A DNA stretch of 41,791 nt from JAFEBO01 sp036392375 (GTDB taxonomy: Bacteria; Planctomycetota; Phycisphaerae; Phycisphaerales; UBA1924), in NCBI GenBank assembly GCA_036392375.1, contig DASVYC010000032.1, forward strand, positions 1 to 41,791. The letters run 5' to 3'. The position numbers and the translations under genes are program-made. The notes beneath the pieces are model-generated. The model had not been told where the DNA came from. It worked only from the letters and a program-made list of their open reading frames with translations, and searched no databases. Shown here piece by piece: positions 10,115-21,000 of this stretch (position 1 is its first letter; each line of letters begins with the position of its first letter).

Positions 10115-11131
10115 TCACACGCGGTCGGTATTGCCGATGGGCCGGTCGATCCGGAGCGCCCGGTTGCCGCGAGACTGGCCTACCCGGGCGAGGAACTTCT
10201 TCTCTTCCTCGACCCAGACGACCACCGGCTGGTCGGCCCGCTTGTCGGTGACAATCATGTCCCCGGGAGACATCAGCAAGAGATCGTGCACGCTGATGGT
10301 GGTCTCGGCGAGCACGGCCGTGACCTCGACTCCGGCGCGCCCCAGCGAGCCCGTGACCGCCTTGACGATCTCGTCGCTCTTCTGGTTCTTGGCGGCGCTG
10401 AACCAGGATTGCGCGCTCAGCTTCTCCATCACCGGCTCGATGACGTTGTACGGGATGCACAGGTTCATCGTGCCCGCGCGGTTGCTCATCTTGAGCTCGA
10501 AGCCGATCACGACCACCACCTCGTTGGGCGGGACGATCTGCACGAGCTGCGGGTTGCTCTCGGTCGCGTCGATGGAGAAAGTCATCTTCCGCACCGTGCT
10601 CCACGCCTCGCCCAGCGTCGCCAGGCCGCGGGTCGTCACGTTGCTGATCAGCCGCGTCTCGATGAGCGTGAGCGGGCGCTGGGGGATGAACAGGTCTTGG
10701 CTCGTCCCACCCAGCAGGCGATCGATGATCGGGTAGATGATGAGCGGGCTGAGCTCGAGACAGATCTGGCCCTCGAGCGCGTCAGCCTTGATGAGGTTGA
10801 AGCTGGTCGGGTTGGGCAGCCCGGAGATGAACTCCGAGTACGTCATCTGCTCGCAGGTCGCGACCTTGACCTCGACGATGGTGCGCAGGAAGCCCGACAG
10901 CGACGCACCGAAGTTTCGCGCGAAGGCTTCGTGCAGGGTCTGGAGCGACCGCATCTGGTCCTTAGACACGCGCTCCGGCCGCTTGAAGTCATACGGCCGG
11001 ACCTCCAGGCCCTCGGCCGTCTTGCGGTGACGGCTGAAGATCGTCACCGCTTTTTCCTGCTGCTCGACCGTGCCGGTGTCCACCGCCGCCAGCAGCGCAT
11101 CAACCTCGCTCTGATTCAGAACATCGGCCAT
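10115..11131 (-). CDS. fliM: Flagellar motor switch protein FliM
   Basis: FliM forms the C-ring of the flagellar switch with FliG and FliN and binds phospho-CheY. The 338-residue product begins MADVLNQSEVDALLAAV, matching the conserved N-terminal CheY-binding peptide. The CheC-like middle domain follows (RPERVSKDQMRSLQTLHEAFARNF, PLTLIETRLI, GFELKMSNRAGTMNLCIPY), then a C-terminal SpoA/FliN-like domain (ISVHDLLLMSPGDMIVTDK). No other flagellar gene is in view, so it is detached from a flagellar operon here. A GTG at 11137 preceded by GGAGG with eight-base spacing is a credible alternative start, two codons upstream of the ATG. It is divergent from dsbD. Confidence 0.95.
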   Translation of the reverse strand: MADVLNQSEVDALLAAVDTGTVEQQEKAVTIFSRHRKTAEGLEVRPYDFKRPERVSKDQMRSLQTLHEAFARNFGASLSGFLRTIVEVKVATCEQMTYSEFISGLPNPTSFNLIKADALEGQICLELSPLIIYPIIDRLLGGTSQDLFIPQRPLTLIETRLISNVTTRGLATLGEAWSTVRKMTFSIDATESNPQLVQIVPPNEVVVVIGFELKMSNRAGTMNLCIPYNVIEPVMEKLSAQSWFSAAKNQKSDEIVKAVTGSLGRAGVEVTAVLAETTISVHDLLLMSPGDMIVTDKRADQPVVVWVEEEKKFLARVGQSRGNRALRIDRPIGNTDRV

Positions 11132-11226
11132 GCACACGGCGTACACCTCCAGCGGAACAGACTGCGAACACAGGCATCCAACTATCGACCGGCGGCTACG
11201 CTCGCCTTGAAGTTGACCACCTCGCA

Positions 11227-13146
11227 ATGGACCCCTCCATGCACCACCCGATCCTCGCCTCGATCGCCCGACGCTCCGCCTCCTGCCTGGCGGGGCTCCT
11301 TGGCTTGGCTTTGTGCCTGTTTCTGACGGCGTTCCCCGCCGCCGCCCAGCCCGCCGGCTCGTCCTCCAAGGTCCGTGTCACGCTCCAGGTGCAAAAAGCT
11401 GCCGCCGCTCCCGGGGACCAGTTCGCCCTCGCGGTGGTCCTGGACCACGCCCGCGGCTGGCACACCCAGACGAACAATCCCAAGGTCCCTGAGGAGCTCA
11501 AGGATCTCGCCCCGCTCCCCACGGTTATCACGATCACCCCGCCGCCGGGCGTGAAGCTGGGCCCGATCCAGTGGCCCCACGCCGAGCTCATCGAAGTCGG
11601 CCTCTTCGGGGACCCGGTGAAGATGGAGTTCTTCGCCGGCAAGGCCGTGGCCTTTGTGCCCGTCCAGATTGCCGTGGGCGTGGCGCCGGGCACGCTGGAG
11701 TTCAAGGGCACGGTCTCGATCCAGGCCTGCGACGACAAGCAGTGTCTCGCGCCCGAGGACGTCGCGGTCTCCGCAAGCGTTGAGATCAAGCCGCTCGATC
11801 AGCTTCCCGCGGCGGGCTCTGACGCCGCGTTGTTCGCGGATTTCGACGCCTCGGTCTTTGCTCGGATGAACGCCGGAACCGCGGCCGCACCGGTCGCGAC
11901 GAGCGATTTCGATTTCATCGGATTCAAGTTCTCCCTCGACCGAAACCAGTACCTTCTCATCTTCGGGATCGCGCTCATCGCCGGCTTCCTGCTCAACCTC
12001 ACGCCCTGCGTCCTGCCGGTGATCCCGATCAAGATCCTGTCGCTCCAGCAGCAGGCGGGCAATCCCGCCAAGCTGGCACTTTTCGGCGCCGTCTACTGCG
12101 TCGGCATTGTCGCGACGTTCCTCGTGCTGGGATTGATCATCTTCGGCGTCGTCACCGGCGGACAGAAGCAGGACTGGGGCCAGATCTTCACCAGCGCCTG
12201 GTTCACGATCATCATGGCAACCGTGGTCGGCGCGATGGGGCTGGGGATGATGGGTCTGTTCACGCTCAGCCTGCCTCAGAGCGTGTACATGCTCAACCCC
12301 AGCCACGACACGATCTTCGGGAACTTCATGCTGGGAGTGTTGACCGCGGTGCTCTCGACGCCCTGCACCGGACCGCTCCTGGGTGCGACGATCGCCTGGG
12401 CGGCCACGCAGCCCGCGTGGGTCGGGCTTGCAACGTTCGTCGTCATGGGCGTCGGCATGGCGGCTCCCTACGCGCTGCTCATCGCCTTCCCGAAGCTGAT
12501 CGACAAGATGCCCAAGGCCGGCCCGGGCGGCGAGCTGCTCAAGCAGGTGCTGGGCATTCTCATGATTGCCGTCGCGATCTTCCTGCTCTCGAACCTGACT
12601 CCCGAAAAGTGGCCCTGGTACGCGGTGGGGGGTGTCGCGATGGCCGCGGGGGTCTGGGCCATCGTCGGCGGCTTCCGCATGCTCCGCACCACCAAGGCGA
12701 AGGCCATCGTGACGGGCTGCGCGCTGGCGTGGATCGGTGCCAACGCCCTCGGCACACGGGCTCTCACAAGCGAAGGGCCGGTCGCGTGGACCAAGTTCAC
12801 CAACCAGCCCGAGAGCGCGGTGCGCGAAGCGATCGCCGCGGCGAGCAAGGCCGGCAAGACCGTCGTCATCGACTTCACCGCCAAGTGGTGCACCAACTGT
12901 CACGTCATCGAGCGAGCGGTGTTGCTCAGCGAGACCGGCGTGCGGCTGCTGAACTCTGACAGCGTCGTCCCGATGAAGATCGATCTCACGAACGCGGGCC
13001 AGGACCAGGGCTGGGGGCTCGTCCGCGAGATCTCCGGCGGCGGCGGCATCCCGCTGATCGCGATCTTCCGCCCAGGGGCCGACAAGCCGATCTATTTCAG
13101 TTCGTTCTTCAAGCCGTCGGACCTGGAGGCGGCAATCGGGAAGTGA
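11227..13146 (+). CDS. dsbD: Thiol:disulfide interchange protein DsbD
   Basis: DsbD carries electrons from cytoplasmic thioredoxin across the inner membrane to periplasmic thiol proteins, for instance in cytochrome c maturation. The 639-residue protein has all three modules. A signal peptide (about 1-41, AAAQ) leads an N-terminal domain with the CDDKQC cysteine pair (168, 173). A membrane core of about eight helices (245-510) has cysteines in TPCVLP (261) and TPCTGP (380). A C-terminal thioredoxin domain has WCTNC (555, 558). All redox cysteines are present. The gene is divergent from fliM, and its stop is one base from the convergent stop of the DadA-like gene. No SD precedes ATG 11227; ATG 11239 is an alternative. 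Confidence 0.95.
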   Translation: MDPSMHHPILASIARRSASCLAGLLGLALCLFLTAFPAAAQPAGSSSKVRVTLQVQKAAAAPGDQFALAVVLDHARGWHTQTNNPKVPEELKDLAPLPTVITITPPPGVKLGPIQWPHAELIEVGLFGDPVKMEFFAGKAVAFVPVQIAVGVAPGTLEFKGTVSIQACDDKQCLAPEDVAVSASVEIKPLDQLPAAGSDAALFADFDASVFARMNAGTAAAPVATSDFDFIGFKFSLDRNQYLLIFGIALIAGFLLNLTPCVLPVIPIKILSLQQQAGNPAKLALFGAVYCVGIVATFLVLGLIIFGVVTGGQKQDWGQIFTSAWFTIIMATVVGAMGLGMMGLFTLSLPQSVYMLNPSHDTIFGNFMLGVLTAVLSTPCTGPLLGATIAWAATQPAWVGLATFVVMGVGMAAPYALLIAFPKLIDKMPKAGPGGELLKQVLGILMIAVAIFLLSNLTPEKWPWYAVGGVAMAAGVWAIVGGFRMLRTTKAKAIVTGCALAWIGANALGTRALTSEGPVAWTKFTNQPESAVREAIAAASKAGKTVVIDFTAKWCTNCHVIERAVLLSETGVRLLNSDSVVPMKIDLTNAGQDQGWGLVREISGGGGIPLIAIFRPGADKPIYFSSFFKPSDLEAAIGK

Positions 13147-13147
13147 C

Positions 13148-14437
13148 TCAACAGCAGCGCGCGGGCGCGAACGGCTTGGGGTCAAACGTGGGAGCCTCTC
13201 CGTGCATGAGCTCGGCGAGCAAGCGGGCGGTGCCCGGGGCGCACTTGAGCCCCGTCATCTGGTGTCCGACCGCCATCCACAGATTGCCGTGCCGAGGCGA
13301 GCGGCCGATGGCGGGCATGCCGTCAGCGAGGCACGGACGCAGCCCAGCCCAGGGCTTGGCCTCGGCCCGCTCGGTGGGAAGCGTCAGAAGGCCTCGGGCC
13401 CCGCGCTCGATCGCGTTGACGCGGCGCTCATTGATGGACGAATCGTCGCCGACAATCTCGAGGGTGCCGGCGAGGCGGAGGCGCTCGGCGTGAGGGGTGA
13501 CCGTGACCTTGCGCTCACCCAGGGAGATCGAGCGCGTGGGGTGCAGTTCGCCGCGGGCGAACTGGAGGGAGTAACCCTTGGCTGCACGCATGGGAAGGTG
13601 CAGGCCCAGCTCGCGCCCGAGATCGGCGGACCAGTAGCCGGCAGCGAGGACGTACTGATCCGCGGTGATCTCGCCGCTGGTGGTGCGGAGGGCTCCGATG
13701 GTGGCCCGCCCATTGGCGTTCTCAATCCGAGCGCCCGTGACCTCTCGGTTCTCGATCACCTCGACGCCGAGGCGTTGGGCCTCATGGCGGAGACGTTCCA
13801 CCGCGAGGTTGGGGACGCAGTGCGCGTCGCGGGTGTAGAGGATCCCGCCGATCTGCTGGCCGGTGACGATGGGTTCCTCGGCCTTCACGCGCTCGGCAGA
13901 CCAGCGTTCGGATGGGATGCCGAGTGTCTCCACGTATGCAGCGGCTTTCTGTGCGGTCTCGAGGCCGTGCTGGGTTTCGAGGACGACGAGAAGGCCGCGG
14001 CGGGCGAAGCCGAAGTCGGGGCCGGGTGCGTTGGCGATCGCCTCCCAGGCGTCGGTGCTCCAGCGGCAGAGTCCGACGAGGGCGGGCGCGTTAATCGCAA
14101 ACTTGGAGCGGCGGCTGGAGAAGGCGAAGATCGAGACCCACCTGAGCAAGGCCGGGTCGAGCGAGGGCCGGATGTAGAACGGGCTCTCGGGGTCGAGCAT
14201 CCATTTCAGGGCCTTGAGCGCGTATCCGGGCTGGGCAAGCGGAAACGCGAGCGAGGGGGTGAGCCAGCCCGCGTTGCCAAAAGAAGCGCCGCGACCGGCG
14301 TTGGCACGGTCGATCACCACGACCCGCTGGCCGCGCCGCGCGAGCTCGACGGCGCACGCCAGACCGATCACACCGGCGCCGATGATGGCGATGTCGGGGC
14401 GAGACTGATGCTCGTGATGGAACGTGGACGAATGCAC
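13148..14437 (-). CDS. DadA-like FAD-dependent D-amino-acid dehydrogenase/oxidase
   Basis: This 429-residue flavoprotein has the N-terminal FAD motif IAIIGAGVIGLACAVELARRG, VVVIDRANAGRGASFGNAGW as in DadA, and the C-terminal FAD strand region (AGLRPCLADGMPAIGRSPRHGNLWMAVGHQMTGL). DadA enzymes oxidise D-amino acids or related amines to keto acids. Glycine-oxidase-type activity cannot be excluded. The start is a GTG (14437), preceded on the coding strand by CAATAAT five bases away, which looks like a -10 box, and by no SD. It lies 88 bases downstream of hutU on the same strand, but the putative promoter suggests it can be transcribed separately. A link to histidine breakdown is only positional. 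Confidence 0.87.
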   Translation of the reverse strand: MHSSTFHHEHQSRPDIAIIGAGVIGLACAVELARRGQRVVVIDRANAGRGASFGNAGWLTPSLAFPLAQPGYALKALKWMLDPESPFYIRPSLDPALLRWVSIFAFSSRRSKFAINAPALVGLCRWSTDAWEAIANAPGPDFGFARRGLLVVLETQHGLETAQKAAAYVETLGIPSERWSAERVKAEEPIVTGQQIGGILYTRDAHCVPNLAVERLRHEAQRLGVEVIENREVTGARIENANGRATIGALRTTSGEITADQYVLAAGYWSADLGRELGLHLPMRAAKGYSLQFARGELHPTRSISLGERKVTVTPHAERLRLAGTLEIVGDDSSINERRVNAIERGARGLLTLPTERAEAKPWAGLRPCLADGMPAIGRSPRHGNLWMAVGHQMTGLKCAPGTARLLAELMHGEAPTFDPKPFAPARCC

Positions 14438-14442
14438 GATCG

Positions 14443-14448
14443 ATTATT
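14443..14448 (-). promoter_or_regulatory. Putative -10 box of the DadA-like gene
   Basis: The coding strand reads CAATAAT then CGATC then GTG. AATAAT would put transcription start at or next to the GTG start codon. Confidence 0.4.
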
Positions 14449-14525
14449 GCGTCGTGGAGCAACGCCGCGCGTCGGGGGTGTGCGTCCAGCGGCCACCGGA
14501 GCTCACCGCCCCGCTGCATCACCGT

Positions 14526-16232
<1,707 letters not shown>

Positions 16233-16240
16233 GGTCCATG

Positions 16241-16246
16241 AGGCTA
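16241..16246 (-). promoter_or_regulatory. Putative -10 box of hutU
   Basis: TAGCCT on the coding strand, eight bases before the ATG at 16232. No SD is visible; hutU may have its own promoter in addition to readthrough from hutH. Confidence 0.35.
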
Positions 16247-16314
16247 CGCGGAGATCGGGAAAGACGCAAGATCGAGTATGCGGCACCGCGCACGCCGGGC
16301 CCCTGAGATCGATC

Positions 16315-16395
16315 GATGGAGCCTCTGGCGTCAGCCAGAGGTCACTTGGACTCCCTTGCACGAAGCGACCTCTTGCTGACGCCAGAGGCTCCATC
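16315..16395. repeat. Inverted pair of REP-like hairpins between hutH and hutU
   Basis: Arms 16315-16343 and 16367-16395 are reverse complements over 29 bases with one mismatch, separated by 23 bases. Each arm is itself a hairpin (CCTCTGGC-GTCA-GCCAGAGG in the left arm; the right arm has one G-T wobble). The element can fold either as two small hairpins or as one long stem. It sits in the 185-base gap downstream of hutH and upstream of hutU, where it could attenuate transcription or protect mRNA ends. Confidence 0.85.
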
Positions 16396-16417
16396 AGAGG
16401 CGCGACGGGAGTCGCCA

Positions 16418-17950
16418 TCAGAGACCGACGAACGCGCCGATTCGGATGAGCTCCGCGATCGCCTCGATATCCGCGGTGAGCGGGCGGTCTTCCGTCAGTT
16501 TCTTGACCTTGGATCGCACGATCTTGTACGCGCCCTCAACGCCCTTGCCGCTCTTGAGCGGGCGGTGGTACTCAAGGCCCTGGGCGGCACACAGGAACTC
16601 AATCGCGACCACGCGCCGGGCCAGGTCGATCGCACGGGCCGCCTTCGCCGCGCTGCGAGGGCCGAAGGAGTTGTAATCCTCCATGCCCGCGGAGGTGGAG
16701 AGGTTCGCAACACTCGCGGGCGTGGCGAGTCCGATCATCTCGTTCACGCACGCCGCCGCGGTGTACTGGGCGATCATCAGCCCGCTCTGCAGGCCGGGAC
16801 GAGGTGACAGGTACGGCTTGAGATGGCTCTCGGGCTCGAACGCGCCCGTGATGAGATACGTGCGGCGTTCGCTGATTCCCGCGATGTGGCAGAGCGCGAC
16901 CGCGAGTGTGTCGAGCGGGATGGCCAAAGGCATGCCGTGGAAATTGGCGCCGGAGAGAATGTCGCCCCGGGTGCCGCGCGGGAACACCAGCGGGTTGTCC
17001 GTGACCGCTCCGAGCTCCGCGTTCTCCAGTGTCGCATACAACACGCCCGCGGCCTGCCGACACGCGCCCAGAACTGTGGGTGCCGCACGCAGCGAATACG
17101 AATCCTGCACCCGCGGGTCGTTCTCAACGTGGCTTTTCACGATGCGGCTTCCCATCAGCAGATCACGAAGCCGCTCCGCGACGACACGCATGCTCTCGTT
17201 CGAACGCGCCGCGTACAGCCGGTCGTCAAGAAACTGATCCGTCGCCCGGCACGCATCGATCGACATCGCCAGCGCCGTGATCGCCGCGTCCAGGAGCACG
17301 TCGGTGTCGTGCGCGAGCAGGCATCCGGAACCCGCCATCAGATGCGTGCCGTTGATGAGCGCGAGCCCTTCCTTGGCTGAGAGCGCCAGCGGCTTGATCC
17401 CGGCCTTGCGGAGAGCATCGCCACCCGCCGCGACGCGCTCGCTGCGCCCGACGGTTGCCTCGCCTTCGCCGATCGCCACCAGCGCGATCGCGGCCAGCGG
17501 CGCCAGGTCGCCGGATGCCCCAACGCTGCCCACGCTCGGCACCACCGGCGTGACGCCCGCGTTCAGCATCTTCACGATCGTCTCGCACACCACCGGGCGC
17601 ACGCCCGACAGCCCTCGCGCCAGCGAAGCCGCCAGCAGCAGCATCGTCGCACGCACCACGTCCCTGGGCAACGGCTCACCCACCCCCGCGGCGTGCGAAC
17701 GCACGAGATTGTGCTGGAGCGCCGCGAGATCGCCTTGGTTAATCCTCTGCTTGCTCAGCGAGCCAAAGCCGGTGTTGATGCCGTAGTGGGCGAGTCCGTC
17801 CGAGAGCGCCCGCTCCACCACCGCCCGCGACCGCTTCATCGCGGCGAGCGATGCGGGCGCGATCTTCACCTTGGTTCCCGCTCGCGCGACCCGCACCACC
17901 GCATCGATGGTCAGTGCTCCAAGCCCGAGTGTCGCCGTCGATTGTGCCAT
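16418..17950 (-). CDS. hutH: Histidine ammonia-lyase
   Basis: HutH deaminates histidine to urocanate, the first step of histidine catabolism. The 510-residue protein has HYGINTGFG (56-64), with the catalytic Tyr of the family, and SVGSVGASGDLAPLA, with Ala-Ser-Gly 145-147 that cyclises to the MIO cofactor. It also has the NGTHLMAGSGCLLAHD block, VQDSYSLRAAPTVLGA, and the C-terminal ESHLKPYLS and STSAGMEDYNSFG blocks. ATG 17950 is preferred over the one at 18004 because the protein then aligns normally and TACACT stands seven bases upstream. hutU follows after an inverted-repeat spacer. Confidence 0.96.
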   Translation of the reverse strand: MAQSTATLGLGALTIDAVVRVARAGTKVKIAPASLAAMKRSRAVVERALSDGLAHYGINTGFGSLSKQRINQGDLAALQHNLVRSHAAGVGEPLPRDVVRATMLLLAASLARGLSGVRPVVCETIVKMLNAGVTPVVPSVGSVGASGDLAPLAAIALVAIGEGEATVGRSERVAAGGDALRKAGIKPLALSAKEGLALINGTHLMAGSGCLLAHDTDVLLDAAITALAMSIDACRATDQFLDDRLYAARSNESMRVVAERLRDLLMGSRIVKSHVENDPRVQDSYSLRAAPTVLGACRQAAGVLYATLENAELGAVTDNPLVFPRGTRGDILSGANFHGMPLAIPLDTLAVALCHIAGISERRTYLITGAFEPESHLKPYLSPRPGLQSGLMIAQYTAAACVNEMIGLATPASVANLSTSAGMEDYNSFGPRSAAKAARAIDLARRVVAIEFLCAAQGLEYHRPLKSGKGVEGAYKIVRSKVKKLTEDRPLTADIEAIAELIRIGAFVGL

Positions 17951-17957
17951 GGCGGCG

Positions 17958-17963
17958 AGTGTA
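17958..17963 (-). promoter_or_regulatory. Putative -10 box of hutH (leaderless)
   Basis: TACACT on the coding strand, then seven bases (CGCCGCC), then the hutH ATG. No SD and no strong -35. Confidence 0.5.
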
Positions 17964-18017
17964 GTGAAGGTGCCGCTCGCGCGCCATTCAAGACGTGGGT
18001 TCATGCCGCAGGGTCTT

Positions 18018-21000
18018 CTACCCGGCCTTCACCACCCGATCCCACTGTTCCGCGAGCCGCTTATACGAAATCGGGACCGCCGTCTTGAGGTCCTGCGCGA
18101 ACAGCGAGACTCGCATCTCCTCCAACATCCACCGGAACGTCACAAACGCCTCACGCCTCGGGCCCTCTTCCAGCAGCACCTGCTCGTTGCCGGTGTACAG
18201 CTGCCACCACGGCCTGAACTCCGCGAGAAGCTTCTCGTCGCGTGCAACGCCCCCTCCCGGCAATCGCTCGATCCGCAGGCGCGACGCCGTCAGGTACCGC
18301 GGCACGTGCGGCAGCCATTCCCGCGGCGTCGTACGCAGGAACCCCGGCCTGACGAGCCGCGGGGCGTGATCGTTCTCGTCGGCCACCACTGCACGGAAAG
18401 TGGGCGAGGTCGCAGCCGCCAACCGCTGCGTCAGCAACTGCCACGATTCAAGCGCTTGCCCGGCCAGCTGGCGGACCACGGAGCCCGCGTTCCACAGCTT
18501 GGGTTCTGCCATAGCCACGGCGCGATCGAACGCGTCTGCATCGCGGATCACCAGGTCTCCCCGCTCAAAGAGCGTCAGATCCGCGATCAGCATCAGCAGG
18601 TCGTCGAGCGTCGCCTCGAACGGCCCCAGCGGCGCTGCGAGCAGCCGCAGACGCTCAAGATCGGGCAGGCCCCGGCGCAGACGCCCGAACTCGTGCGTGC
18701 TGGTCAGCATAAACAAGCGGCACAAGCCCGCTCGGCCCAGCTCTGCCGCACGCTTGGGCGAGTCCGCGACCCGCAGCCCGCACGCGGTTCCCAGATCGAC
18801 CAGCGTCGGGTACGCCGTCACCTTGATCCCCGCGCGGTCGAGCTGCACGGCCTCCGGGATGGGGCCAAAGTCCCATGCCCGGATGTTGTCGCGGCTGTAC
18901 GCATCGCCGGTGGCGCGTGGAAGCTTGCTCGCGGCCTTGGCGGCGAAGCGCCGTTTCAGGTCCGTGAGGTCGCGGCTCTGGGCGAGTTCCTTGCCGTGCT
19001 CGTCCAGCACGCGGTAGTTGAAGCGAAGATGAGCGGGCAGGACCTCGAGCCGCCACGCGTCGCGTGGGATCTCGCCCACCAGCCCCTTGGTCTCGATCCG
19101 GATCTCTCGGGCGAGCGCGTGCAGCAGCGAACCGTCACCGAACCGCAGCCGCGGCACCACGTCCTCCGCAAACTTCGAAGGGCTCGCGATGTGGTGCCGG
19201 TACGCCTTGGGCAGCGCCCGCACCAGTTCGCTCACAAGCTCCTTGAGCAAACCGGGCACCAGCCACAGCGAGCGGGTCTCGTCGATCTGGTGCACGGCGT
19301 CCGCGGGCACGTCGACCGTGATGCCGTCGCGGGCGGCCCCCGGGTCCATGACGTAGTTCAGAGGCAAGCGGCTGCCGAAGACCGGCATCTCAGCAGGGAA
19401 CTGGCGGGTGTCGAGCTCCACCTCGTTCGCGACCACGTCGGCCCGCGACATGAACAGCAGCCGCGGCTGACGCTTCTCCATCTCCTTCAACCAGCCCTCG
19501 AACAGGTGCGTCGTGCAGATCGAGTCCGGCAGGCGCTTGTCGTAGAAGTCAAACAGCGCCTTCTCGCCCGCGAGCACATCGCGGCGGCGAACCTTGGCCT
19601 CGAGCTCGCGGACCTCCTCGACCAGCTTCAGGTTGTGCGACAGGAATGCGGGGCGGAAGTCCGTGTCCCCGAGCACCAGGGCATTCTCGATGAAGATCTC
19701 GCGGCTGGTCTTGGGGTCGATCGGCCCGAAGTGCACCGGCCTGCGAGCAACGATCTCCAGCCCGTGCAGCAGCACCCGCTCGTTCGCGATCACACGGCCG
19801 GACTCACGCTTCCAGCGGGCCTCGCTGTATGTCCGCTTCACCAGGTGCCCGCCGAGCTGCTCGATCCACGCCGGGTCGACCTTGGCGACGCACCGTGCGT
19901 ACAGCTTGGTGGTCCGCACCAACTCCGCCGCCATCAGCCACAGCGGCTTGTTGCTCGCCGTGCCCGAGCCGGGATGCACAAAGAACTTGAGGTTGCGACA
20001 GCCGGTGTACTCCGCGTTCTCGCCCTTGACGCCCACGCTGGTCAGCAGGCCCGTGAGCACCGCGCGATGGACTTGATCGTCCGAGGCCCGCTCGCGTGCG
20101 AAACGCAGCTTCAGCTCCGCCGCCATGGACTTGAGCTGGCGGTAGATCTCGCTCCACTCCCGCAGGCGCAGGAACGAGAGGAAGCCCTGCCGGCACGCGG
20201 CCCGCAGGCGGCTGCTCGTCAGCTTGTCGTTCAGCTCGTGGTAGTGCTTCCAGAGGTTGAGAATGGACTTGAAGTCCGAGGTCGCGTCCTTGAAGCGGGC
20301 GTGCGCCGCGTCGGCCTGCTCCTGCTTGTCCATCGGGCGCTCGCGCGGGTCCTGGATGGAAAGGAACGCCGCGATCACCAGGACTTCCTCGAGGCAGTGC
20401 TCGCTGTCGCCCGCGAGGATCATGCGGCCCAGCCGCGGGTCGATCGGAAGCCTGGCCAGCCGGCGTCCGATCTCGGTGAGCTCGCCCTGATCGTCGAGCG
20501 CACGCAGCTCGTGCAGTGTCTCGACGCCGTCGCGGACGGCCCGCGAGTCCGGCGGCTCGACGAACGGGAACTCCATCGGGTCGCCGAGCCGCAGCGACTT
20601 CATCTGCAAGAGCACGCTGGCGAGATTGGTTCGCAGGATCTCCGGCTCGGTGAAAGCCTCGCGCTTCTTGAGATCGTCCTCGGCATACAGGCGGAAGCAC
20701 ACGCCCGGTGCGATGCGCCCGCACCGACCCGCACGCTGGTTCGCCGATGCCTGCGAGATCGGCTCGATCGGCAGGCGCTGGACCTTGGTCCGGGTCGAGT
20801 AGCGGCTCATCCGCACCAGCCCCGGATCGATCACGTACCGGATGCCCGGCACGGTGATCGAAGTCTCCGCGACGTTGGTCGCCAGGACCACACGCCGCCG
20901 CCCCGGCATCGGCTTGAAGACGCGCATCTGTTCGTCGCTGGAGAGGCGTGCGTACAGCGGCAGAATCTCGATGTCCTTGGGCAATGCGTGCCGCAGCGCG

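Noticed and set aside
16233..16418. N-terminal extension of hutU up to 16418
   Set aside because: It translates an inverted repeat and non-conserved sequence; HutU proteins begin near MPTKPATD.
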